A DNA stretch of 64,000 nt from positions 67,779,521 to 67,843,520 of the forward strand of contig CM076847.1 in NCBI GenBank assembly GCA_039519185.1, given 5' to 3'. Under the pieces are notes generated by a model. The model saw nothing but the letters and a program-made list of their open reading frames with translations, did not search any database and was not told the origin of the DNA. The translations under genes were made by a program, and so were the position numbers. Shown here piece by piece: positions 55,282 to 64,000 of the stretch (positions are counted from its first letter, which is position 1; each line of letters starts with the position of its first letter). Source of the stretch: Astragalus membranaceus (taxonomy: Eukaryota; Streptophyta; Magnoliopsida; Fabales; Fabaceae).

Positions 55282-55757
55282 GTTGATTTCTCATCTTCCT
55301 CTCTTCGTGTATATTTGGTTTTGCGGTGAGTAGAATTGATTCTGACAAAATTGCTTTTGCATAATTGATTTTAGTTAAAAATGAGTTGAACGTGACGTGA
55401 ATTATTTTTGGATACCTTTACTGAAAAAGTGATTTTTATCGATCCGTGTTGTTTGTATAGATTGGATTAGAGTTGCTTTTACGTGTGAAATTACCAAAAT
55501 GGGTCTCAACTTAAAATTTGATAAAATAAACAATAACAAAAATACTAAATAAACATATAGAAAATCTAATTAAAATTATGATTAAAGAATATGACTATTT
55601 TAATACAAATAAAATAGTGCATAAAAAAGCACTAAAATACTAATTATTTTAATACCATAATAAATAAATTGATTTCCGTAAATTCAGGTTTTCATTTTTT
55701 TTCTCGTTCAGAAATATCAACTTAATGTTGAAAATGGAAATATTTTTCAAAAACTAT
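55282..55757. other. Intergenic, dispersed repeat
   Basis: 55490-55600 repeats the block at 35840-35940 (AACTTAAAATTTGATAAAAT..CAAAAATACTAAATAA). No gene. Confidence 0.4.
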
Positions 55758-56073
55758 TTGGGCCCGTCTTTTCCCATATCCCTTGCTACTCACCCCACAC
55801 CCCCAAACTCCGTGTTTTTTTTTGGAATTTTTACCGATTTGGTTAGGGTCAGCCAAAAACTTACGGTTAGGCACACCCGAACGAGTACTTTTTTGAGACA
55901 CACCCCTCTTTTACACTATTCGGTTGACCTCAACCGAAATTTTTCGGGAGGCTTCCACCAAATCCACTAGTTTTCCTTCGTGGGGGTGTTTTTTATTTAA
56001 GGGTATTTTGGGGATTTGGGGGCTTTGGGGGTGTGGGCTGAGTAGCGAGGGGTGTGGGTTAAGTCTGGGCCAA
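55758..56073. mobile_element. MULE-type MITE, about 316 bp
   Basis: The left arm TTGGGCCCGTCTTTTCCC then TTGCTACTCACCCCACACCC is mirrored by GGGTGTGGGCTGAGTAGCGA then GTTAAGTCTGGGCCAA. Non-coding. No clear duplication at the ends. Confidence 0.55.
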
Positions 56074-56084
56074 CAATTTTAACA

Positions 56085-56230
56085 ACAGCCCATTGTCTCC
56101 TACTGTTAAAAGAATACCCAGCCCATTATCCTTTAATGGCCCAAAACGCTAAACCCTAATACTAATCACGCCCCGGTAGATTCTAGAGCCGCATAATTGT
56201 TTTTTCTTCTTCCTCGTCTCTTCTTGCTTC
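56085..56230 (+). promoter_or_regulatory. Orphan promoter-like segment (telo-box plus site II)
   Basis: Contains a perfect telo-box AAACCCTAA (56151-56159), a site II element GGCCCA (56138-56143) a few bases upstream, and two further GCCCA motifs (about 56095 and 56120). Then comes a pyrimidine-rich leader (TTCTTCTTCCTCGTCTCTTC). In plants this pairing marks promoters of ribosomal-protein and other translation genes. The sequence is cut off by an LTR-like sequence at 56232, so no gene follows. Confidence 0.5.
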
Positions 56231-56231
56231 T

Positions 56232-56870
56232 TGTAACACCCTGAATTTTGACTTATTTTGTGTGTATTATAACTGTGTATTTACCTTATGTGATATAATA
56301 ATTAGTTTCGTATCTAGAAAGTGTTTTTAAGAAAAATTATTTTGTAGAACTAAAGAGAAATATTATAGTGGGTTATCAAAAAAAAATTGAGCTCAAAACT
56401 TTATCAAATTATAGTTAAAAAGTATCTGTCAGTGTAACTTTGTACTGCACTAAAAAGTTCAAACTTATCAGAAAATTTTGAAACTTAGATAGTTGAATTC
56501 TATAAAATGTAAAGATCGAAATGGTATTTGCAGATTTTTTTTACCTAAAAATATGTCTTTTATTATTACCGAAAAACAAAATAAATAGATATAGAAATGA
56601 AGAGTGTGTTGCTCAAGTAACAATACCATGAACAAAAAAAATTTGATACTGGTACGCGTATGTTTCTATCCATCGAGAGACCGGCTGAGACTACTATAAA
56701 TAGACATTCACTCTTCACTTTACAATCACTGATATGGAAGCAAAGCTTTTTACTTTCCCTCATCAGGTTTTCTTCATCTCACTCTATTCTCTCTTTCTTG
56801 TTTCTTTTTAGTTCTTTTCTGTTGTCATACTTTTTGAAAAATGTAAATGTCTTTATATATACTTAGACTT
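56232..56870 (+). mobile_element. LTR-like fragment
   Basis: Starts TGTAACACCCTGAATTTTGAC, similar to the solo LTR ends at 47143. An ACTATAAATAG TATA box lies at about 56692-56702 with a CTTTACAATCACTGATATGG leader. No right end found before the CACTA element at 57037. Confidence 0.4.
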
Positions 56871-57886
56871 TGATTTTAAAAAAATTCTAAACTCTAGTTA
56901 TTATGTATTCTCAATGCACCTATTATGAATAGAAAATATGTCTATCAAAAGGGATTTTTCTTGAAAAACAAATGTGTCTTTGCATTTTGAAAACACACAA
57001 GTATTAAGTAGAATTTTTAGTAAAATATTTTAGTTTCACTATTACAATTTAGGCTTTTCGCATCGGTTAAAAATCACTTTTCGCATCGGTTCCGCGTCCG
57101 TTACAGATTTAGGCGTTGTTAAAAGTAAGCACCTTTTACATCAGTTACAGACCTGATGCGAAAAATATTTTTAACATCGGTCCGTACAAAAAACCGATGC
57201 CAAAAGCCTGTTTTGATTAGATTTTATCGTGTTTTTGGCATCGGCTCTGCCAAACAACTGATGTTAAATATACATTTCGCATCGGGTTTCTATAAGGACC
57301 GATGTTAAATAATGCTTTACTAACATCAGGTTCTCTCTGGAACCGATGTTAAAACTATTTTTTTTTTTGCTTATACAACACCACAGAATCTCATATCTAG
57401 TAACCTATATAAGCCTCCTATACAACACAATCTCATATAATTAAAAGATGCAACCACAGAAAGGTACATTATAATCCATTTCTTGCTTGACCACTAAACA
57501 AAACATGCAAGTGCAAAAAAATTTATAACAGAAATTCTGCAAGTAGGCTTACAACTAGTAAACTCTGGAATGTCAGTTGACATTTACAACAAGTTTTGAA
57601 CAGACCTAAATCTCAAGTCCTAAGAGAAACTGCAGATACCATGCATAATGCATTATGCTAAAGATACAGTCCAAAAAAAGAAAACAGTCAATTTCACCTC
57701 CAAACAGAAGAGGTAACCAAAGCTCTCTTCATCCAACCAAGATATCTCTCTGCTCAAGCCTATAATTTTGATGGAAGTCCTTCAAGAGTTCTTGGGCAGC
57801 AGCCATCACTGAAGAACTCAATTGGCATTATTATCCAGGATGTTCTTGGGCAGCAGCCATAACATAATACCAAACCTATTAGCCTA

Positions 57887-60800
57887 TTATGACTCAATAA
57901 TACGATTTGGATAAAGATCAAGAAATAGTGTTGCCCAACGATACCGGATGTCGTAAAGATCCTCTTCGGTGAATGGCTTTGTAGTGTTGAATCTCTACAA
58001 TATGAAATAACATATATAAGACTAAATGCAAAAAACAAAAGTTAAATTTTTATAGGCAAAGAAGTTTGAGGTATCAAATAAGGCATAGGAACTGGCATAT
58101 AGATGCTGCTGTAACAACACTAAAAACCAAAGTCTATTATTTAAACTGAAAGTGAGTAAACGTCCATTATTTAAATCAGCCTGGTTTTAACGTGTTTAAA
58201 CCAAAGTCTATTATTGAAACTGAAAGTGAGTAAAGGTTTTTTTGAAACAAGTTCAATGCTTATTACATTTATTTTACTTGGGAAATATTTGGAAGTTTTG
58301 GCTAAGGGGAAAACATCACAGGCTATTGCTAAGCTTATGGATTTGACACCTTCAAATTTCCAAGACAGATTGTTAGACTTGTTGACACCTTCACAGGCTA
58401 TTTGCAGAAAGTGCTCTCTCTCAGATTGTTAGACTTGTTGAGTCTGATCAGATGGCTAAAGCTCCTGTCCAGAAATTTGCTGACCAAATTTCCAAATATT
58501 TTGTTCCTCTAGTAAGTCTAACTTTAAGTGATGGTTAGAATGATCAACTAAAACATCCTTAGTTGATTGTTTACTACATCTGTTTACTACATCTGTTTGT
58601 GAATACTGCCTAGGCCATTTCTCTAGTTTGGATTGGTTAAGATTTCACCATCCTTTACCTATTAACCACAACCAATCAAGTATTACCCCTGCAAAAATAC
58701 CTCCAAGAAGACACAACAACAAGAGATGCTTCCAGCACTGATTTAGACTTTATATATGCTTCTATATATGTATACACACACAGGCATACTACTAAAACAA
58801 GTTCTAATGTTAAAAAAATTATTACGTACCTCTTCCCATAAATCAACAATACTTGCAGAGACAATATTGAACATATGTTTCATAACATAAAATCCGCACT
58901 CAGTTCCCCCAGATTGCTTTCGCGACTACAAATGAATAATCTTAATTAGTAAATATTATATGTCATAATAAGTATTATATAGTAACAATACATTATAAGT
59001 TGAAATTAAAACTCAAGAGTTAAACTACTTTACATTGGGGAAAATCCATCTAGGTGTCTTCTTTCTATAGCCCATCAACTTATTATATCCCTCCATAGCA
59101 CTAATACAAAAAATGAAAGACATCATACAAGCTTACATAAAAAGGAACACAATCTCTAACTTCAAGCTTACATAAAAAGGAACACAATCTCTGACTTTTC
59201 TACAAATGATATATGATAAATGAGAGCTTACGTATTAACTTTAAGCTTGAGGGTTGCATTCAGTTTCGTTTCAAAAAGCGAACAAAGGAAGACAACTTCA
59301 TTACTCCTAGGACAAATGATCATCAGTTGCCAATGGTCTCTACACATGGAGAACAATTAGTTACAAGCCACATAGAATTTTAAAATAATTGATAAAAATG
59401 CATGTACTTACGAATCCAAGTAAGGCACTAGGTAAAACTCTTTGTTGCCTTTGTGTAGCCTTTCTTGAATGAAGGTATCAATACGTGTTGAGTAATTTGC
59501 TAGAGTCAAAATATGTTGAGGGTCAATGAAACCATACAAATGACTATTGCCCTTCAAGGTACATTGGCGGTGCAAATACCTAAGATCAACCAGAATTGTA
59601 CAACACTTAAGGTAAGCATTCACTACAAAGATAAGGTAAGCAGAATTGTACAACATTTAAGGTAAACATTCACTTAAGGTGTAGCCTTCACTTACATCAA
59701 CCAGAATTGTACAACACTTAAGGAAAGCATTTGGTTACCAGTACAAAGATCCATTACTTCACTCGGTGAGAGATAAAAAGCTTCAAGAGTAGGATCATGT
59801 TCCAATTTTAGTTGTATAGGATTTTTAATAGGCACCATCAATATCATCAACTCTTGAATTGGATTAAATTGAGGTCTTGAACTTTTGGCTGGAACATCCT
59901 TTCTAGATTCGACAAGATCCTAAACAACAAAGATAATGCTTAGTAAGTCTTCTCAACCATTACCAAGTTAAGTTATTTCAAGAGTAAATATAGAAAGGAC
60001 TAAGTAATGAGAACCTTATTTGAAAAAGGTTTAAGAAGTCTTCTCGGCCACTGAATAAAACTGTTGAGGGCTTGTCTCACTGTTTGAACCTCCTCAGTGG
60101 GCATAGGAACTTGAGCACCTCCATGTAGAACCTCTTCAACCACCACCCTCACCATATCATTCTCTAAACTCTTGTTAAGAATGACTGGGCCCAAGTTGAA
60201 TACACGACCAATTGCCACTAAATGATAAGGATTATCAACATACAAATCACACCGATTTTGGATATCATTAAATGGATTCGGGTTATCATCAATCTGATCC
60301 CGAAAATCATCAACCTTCTTCGGGATAACATCAAACTCATTCTCCTTAAAAGTTTGTTCAGCAACAGAACAACTTCCCTTATTACTATTTGGGCTTTGTT
60401 GGGAGTAACCCATAGATGTCCACTCCTGCATCAAATTTCATAAAAATTAAATATAATCTTTTTACTCTTTACTAGCAGTGGTAATTTATATATCTACCTG
60501 CATCAGATCCTGTTTGATTTTCTTAGTAAGTTGCTCTGTGAGGTCTTGAGTAAGTTTCTCAGAGAAGATAGTTAAGTCTTCTTTGGTGACAACTTCTAAG
60601 GTGCGTCTATAATGAGAATGGGGTCCAAAGTAACTTCGAATACCCACACCTCGTCCAATACCACGGACACGACCGGGGTGCTCGGGACACCCAATGGCAG
60701 TAGCTAGTATATCTTCACGTCCATGTGGAACAAAGGTTCCTTGCGAGGACTGCTCTTTAAGAGAATCCTACAACAGTTGCAAATGAACATAAAATATCTG

Positions 60801-63246
60801 TAACAGTTGTAGTATAACATAAGTTAATTTATGTTAATTAAGCAAGTCTCCTTGTATATGTGTGCATGTGGTAACTATTTAGTTGACAGTAAGTGTGAAA
60901 ATATCACAATGTTGTTGTCTGAGAATTGACTATAAAAGCAAAACACAATTAGCACTTCCACACAACAACTAGCTTTAGCATTTAAATTCTTCACCTCAAC
61001 AGTACTGCATCCCCTCATTATCAAGTAATGACAGGAGTGTCAAACAGCAACCCAGTTCTAATCCCCCTATCAACATTGACATTGAGTAACTGACTATTTT
61101 CTATCCATTGAGTGGATCAAACTAAATGACTATAGTTTTAGGAAGTTCCTCTTCTGAGTTGCTTATGTTCTGGACTTCTGGCATAGGTTAAGATGGAAGT
61201 TCAAGCAATAGAGTCAAGCTAGCTAGTTAGATGAAGTGGCTTCTTACTACAAATTAGAACCTCTACTACTAATGAATTACCAGGAGAAGTAAAGACCAAT
61301 GAAAATGCAGTTACCACTAAATCACTAATTAGTAATTACTGAATCAATTGGCACGACAGAAAAGAAGAAAACAACAAAACCCAACACAAACGTATGACAG
61401 CACATTAACTGGAAAGCAATCAAAATAAAATCAAACAACCAGAACATCAAAGTTCCATTTGGTCATACACTTCAACCTAAAAGAGATTCACAGATGCATT
61501 TTCCTCATTAGAGATTCTCAAATGCTAAAGCAATGTGGTTGTATCCAAAGGTTTTGGGTTTTAATCCTTCTCAAAGATGGGGACACACTGCTTGTTTCTC
61601 TGGAGGGCTTATGTATATCTTTGGGGTATGTATGAATCTGATCAATGCAATTCTCTTCTGCTTGCTATATATATTCAAAAATATAAATTTATTATTATTA
61701 GTTTCTGAATACTTACTCAGAGTGAAACTGCTTGTTACTAACCAAAAACACTTTCTTCTCTCAATTTTAGTTTTTTCCCTATTTCTCTTATCACACAAGA
61801 CAACTGACTCATTTCATTTTTCTTTCACTAATTAGTCGGACATTACTTTTTGTTTTTTCAATCTTTTTTCTCCTTTCTTATTATAGCAATACTCATATAT
61901 TATATATTTATAAAACATGCACTACCCTCTTTTATTTATGTTACCTTTAATGAAGCTTATTTAAAATCTATTTCAGGGATGTTGTGGAGGATTACATTTT
62001 AGTGATGTTATATGCTTGGACATTGAAAAAATGGAATGGAGCAAGGTTGTTACAACTGGTGAAAAACCAGGTGCAAGAGACAGTCACAGTGCTATTGTTG
62101 TAGGACACAAAATGATAGTTTTTGGTGGTACAAATGGGTTCAAGAAAGTGAATGACATTCTAAGTTAATGGTGATTATATATATATGACAAAACTAACTT
62201 AATGGTGCCTGCTTCTAAGTTCTAATTAGAGCCCACATCAGCTGCTGCGTAAACAAATAAAAAGGAATTAAAATTACAATTAATATTACTTACAATCTTC
62301 TCAGCAACAACTTGTGCTCTTTCAGATGTATAATTACCATTTCTCCTTTGTCTGGCTCTCTTCCACAGTTCATGGCGTTCGGGTGATGATGGGGGCTCGA
62401 CAACTAGTGAAAAATCAGATTGAGATGCTTCTTGAATTTGTTTCTCCTTTTCTTCCAATATCTTTTCACGAAGAAGACCATAACCCCCACGAGACAATGT
62501 GTGCGGGTAGAGATTCTTTGACTGAACCTCTTGTGCTTGTTTTCTTTTCTCCTGGTAACAATAACATACCAATAAGAAAGGCAATAATGTTGGACACAAT
62601 AATGAAATTAAACTAATCAATTCATTCAAGACAATATGCATCATTTCAATTCATTCAAGACACACATTTAGTTTAGAGAATATGTATCATTTCAACTTAC
62701 TTTAAAGTTGGTTGTCAGTCGAGACTGAACAAACTTATTCCACGTCTCATCATCAATGAATGCATACTTCTCACAAGGAGATTCGTCCTTTCGTTTTCCA
62801 AATACATATTCGCTAGTGAGACGTGTTTTAAATCCCTTCCAAAGCTCACCCGCATGTTCCAATACTTTCTTCTTTATAAATTCAGTATTTTGAACGACAT
62901 CAAAGGTCTCCTACATGATAGTGTCCCATATTAATAATATGATTAAACACAATAGATAATATTATAGAGCGTAATAGTGAAATACCAAGATAGTTTCCCA
63001 TATCTTATTCTTAACATCGCCATCAACATCGGCCCACTCCATATCCAATATACTAGCCTTGCTTCGAGCTTGGATGCCCAAGAAACTTATGAATCTCTTT
63101 GCATTTGGCCCTTTAGCATTGGCAGTCAATTCATCAAACTCAATCACGGGCTTTTGATCACCAACACGGTCACGAGTTAGATCCTTTAGCTTTGTGGCAC
63201 GTCTACCCTTTCTTTTGGTTGGAAGGATGTTTGATGGATCATCCAT
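57887..63246 (-). CDS. CACTA TNPA-like DNA-binding protein fused to Ulp1-type protease, 11 exons
   Basis: Exons by splice sites: 63246-62986, 62910-62701, 62551-62294, 60767-60498, 60425-60015, 59919-59696, 59579-59412, 59339-59232, 59100-59034, 58925-58830, 57994-57887. Total 2,181 bp, 726 residues, no frame break. Residues 1-470 match plant 'Ptta/En/Spm' transposase proteins: WETFDV-type helices, HTLSRGGYGLLREKILEEKE, RVRGIGRGVGIRSYFG, and HLVAIGRVFNLGP with VEEVLHGGAQVPMP. The part from about 540 on is a C48 (Ulp1/SUMO-protease-like) domain: MYLHRQCTLKGN, SDHWQLMIICPRS (His603), KQSGGTECGFYVMKHM (Gln663, Cys669). The usual Asp of the triad is not at its common place (VVFLCSLF), so catalysis is uncertain. 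Ends IIES-stop at 57887. The start at 63246 was chosen because the exon begins at an acceptor four bases upstream and no earlier in-frame homology is seen. Introns 3 (1,526 bp) and 10 (835 bp) hold antisense captured fragments. Confidence 0.8.
58233..58515 (+). pseudogene. Captured copper-ATPase (HMA5-like) fragment
   Basis: The plus strand reads FFETSSMLITFILLGKYLEV, then KGKTSQAIAKLMDLTP, the transmembrane helix and start of the actuator loop of P1B-type copper ATPases (HMA5/RAN1 group). After a deletion comes ALSQIVRLVESDQMAKAPVQ, then KFADQISKYFVPLV, from the end of the actuator region. The part between (TGES loop) is missing and partly replaced by a local duplication of CAGATTGTTAGACTTGTTGA. 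Lies within intron 10 of the protease gene, opposite strand. Cannot make a pump. Confidence 0.82.
59580..59695. repeat. Local duplications inside a small intron of the TNPA/Ulp1 gene
   Basis: Parts of the exon sequence AGAATTGTACAACA(C/T)TTAAGG occur three times between 59590 and 59730. With the donor GTAAGT at 59690-59695 and acceptor CTTAG at 59580-59584 these copies are spliced out, and the frame FWLMYLHRQC is restored. Confidence 0.6.
60768..61500. other. Intron 3 of TNPA/Ulp1 gene, left part; no gene seen
   Basis: AT-rich, non-coding; possibly further intron sequence of the captured kelch gene, but no exon was recognised. Confidence 0.35.
61524..62168 (+). pseudogene. Captured kelch-repeat gene fragment, two exons
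   Basis: Exon pieces about 61524-61625 and 61977-62168 with good splice sites (GGG|GTATGT and TTTCAG|GGATG). They read GFNPSQRWGHTACFSGGLMY, IFG|GCCGGLHFSDVICLDIEK, then EKPGARDSHSAIVVGHKMIV and FGGTNGFKKVND, which is one and a half kelch repeats of a beta-propeller protein (GG, then aromatic spacing, as in plant acyl-CoA-binding/kelch or rab9-effector-like proteins). It stops at TAA (62166-62168). Sits in intron 3 of the TNPA/Ulp1 gene, opposite strand, with its own intron kept, so it was captured as DNA, not from mRNA. Confidence 0.82.
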
Positions 63247-63417
63247 GGGTCTGTTTAAACAAAAACAATAAAGTATGAATAATAAAGAAATAGCATCATA
63301 CATACAAGAATGTTAACAATTAAATAAATAAATAAATAAAATCCTGCTCATAGGTAGTATTGTAAGGTTTATTGGTTCATTGCCAAATCAACAATCAATC
63401 GTAAATAATTACTTTGT

Positions 63418-64000
63418 CTATTCCCATATTCCTTCATGATGATCATTACGAGTTGCATGAACGTCATCCACTTCACTTTCATCAATGAAAATAGGCAGAC
63501 GTGATAAGAAAGAAGGAGTTTCAGAAATATGAAGAGTTGAATCTTGGTTTTGATCACTACCATGGAGAACCACAGACCATCTTTGGCTAGAAGGATCATT
63601 AACATAAAATACTTGTTTTGCATGGGATGCCATGATAAAAGGCTCTTCCTTATGAGCTACCTTGTTGAGGTCCACCAATGTATATCCTAGTTCATCAATT
63701 TGTACACCACTATTACTATTAACCCACTTACATTTAAAAATAGGCACAGTAAATTTAGTGTAGTCGACTTCCCAAATATCTTCAATGACTCCAAAATAAG
63801 ATATGGATGCCATAATTGGCCTTTTATCTTTTGAACTAGAAAAGTGCATCGATTCAGACACAACCATAACCCCACTGTTTTGCATGGTACTCTTATCATC
63901 TTGGGACTTTGTATAGAATGAAAACTTGTTGATATCATATCCACCCCAACATATGACATCAAAGCTAGGCCCAAGTGCTAGCCATTCTAATGTTTCAGAA
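63418..64000 (-). CDS. TNP2-type CACTA transposase, C-terminal part (runs off the edge)
   Basis: Open from the window edge to TAG at 63418-63420 (194 codons). Contains ETLEWLALGPSFDVICWGGY, FYTKSQDDKSTMQNSGV, then the DUF4216 region: ISYFGVIEDIWEVDYTKFTV, PIFKCKWVNSNSGV, LGYTLVDLNKVAHKEEPFIM and AKQVFYVNDPSSQRWSVVL. These are the C-terminal domains of plant TNP2 (DDE transposase of En/Spm elements). The catalytic part should lie beyond 64000. It ends 171 bp before the ATG of the TNPA/Ulp1 gene, on the same strand; in En/Spm the two products come from one transcription unit by alternative splicing, and the acceptor at 63251-63253 would fit that (inference). Confidence 0.85.
   Translation of the reverse strand, partial: SETLEWLALGPSFDVICWGGYDINKFSFYTKSQDDKSTMQNSGVMVVSESMHFSSSKDKRPIMASISYFGVIEDIWEVDYTKFTVPIFKCKWVNSNSGVQIDELGYTLVDLNKVAHKEEPFIMASHAKQVFYVNDPSSQRWSVVLHGSDQNQDSTLHISETPSFLSRLPIFIDESEVDDVHATRNDHHEGIWE

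Larger units (their letters stand above)
57037..64000 (-). mobile_element. CACTA (En/Spm) element, one end and its genes; continues past the window
   Basis: The terminus CACTATTACAATTTAGGC at 57037 is followed by subterminal repeats of GCATCGGTT / AACCGATGTTAAA (57060-57365). The minus strand then encodes, from right to left, the C-terminus of a TNP2 transposase (63418-64000) and a TNPA-like/Ulp1 fusion (57887-63246), the gene pair of autonomous plant CACTA elements. Two captured host-gene pieces lie in introns on the opposite strand. The other terminus is beyond 64000. Confidence 0.85.

Noticed and set aside
55130..55348. Frame with a long (ER)n stretch
   Set aside because: Translation of the TC microsatellite.
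60222..60443. Ile-rich plus-strand frame
   Set aside because: Shadow of exon 5 of the TNPA/Ulp1 gene.

Overview
The window is nuclear DNA of a flowering plant, most likely a legume of the vetch/clover/medick/pea group. It is AT-rich and has spliced genes, plant-type transposons, tRNA-derived SINEs and a plastid-DNA insert. The legume placement rests on the LysM receptor (LYR type), a 2.6 kb LTR resembling the Tat/Ogre LTRs of legumes, and the SINE families. It is an inference.

Two host genes look intact, both on the minus strand. One is a two-exon LysM receptor-like (pseudo)kinase at 14770-18236. The other is a five-exon gene for the chloroplast NDH subunit PNSB5/NDH18 at 39723-41893. Nearly everything else is transposon, transposon-carried gene fragments or decayed repeat.

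Left part (about 1.2-14.0 kb) is a stack of nested insertions. A Mutator-like element carries a broken plant-mobile-domain gene and a MULE-type N-terminal ORF. A CACTA element (3629-13118) lies inside that ORF. It carries starch synthase II fragments and holds a solo Tat/Ogre-like LTR (4649-7236, TSD GTTGT) and a smaller CACTA (8133-9996, TSD TAT).

Middle part (19.9-33.1 kb): a long-inverted-repeat element, whose arms are packed with CACGTG motifs, is split by an 11,456-bp array of a gag-only LTR retrotransposon. The array has five LTRs and four internal regions at an exact 2,777-bp period, all inside a single 5-bp target duplication (GTTTT).

Region 33-57 kb holds a truncated MULE ORF with its promoter, a mitochondrial-carrier exon, a copia 3' end, three well-delimited SINEs, Stowaway MITEs and a MULE with a perfect 9-bp TSD (43793-44951). 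It also holds a Helitron-like 3' end, a solo LTR nested in another solo LTR that appears to be of the same family (47143-52105), a duplicated unit in which one copy contains plastid ycf2 DNA, and an orphan promoter-like segment with telo-box and site II motifs.

Right part (57.0-64.0 kb) is one end of a CACTA element that runs off the window. It encodes the end of a TNP2 transposase and an apparently intact 11-exon, 726-residue TNPA-like/Ulp1-protease fusion. Two introns of that gene hold antisense fragments of host genes: a copper P-type ATPase (HMA5-like) and a kelch-repeat gene. This gene-capturing, still-coding CACTA and the five-LTR array are the most interesting structures here. All exon models were made by eye from splice signals and reading frame.
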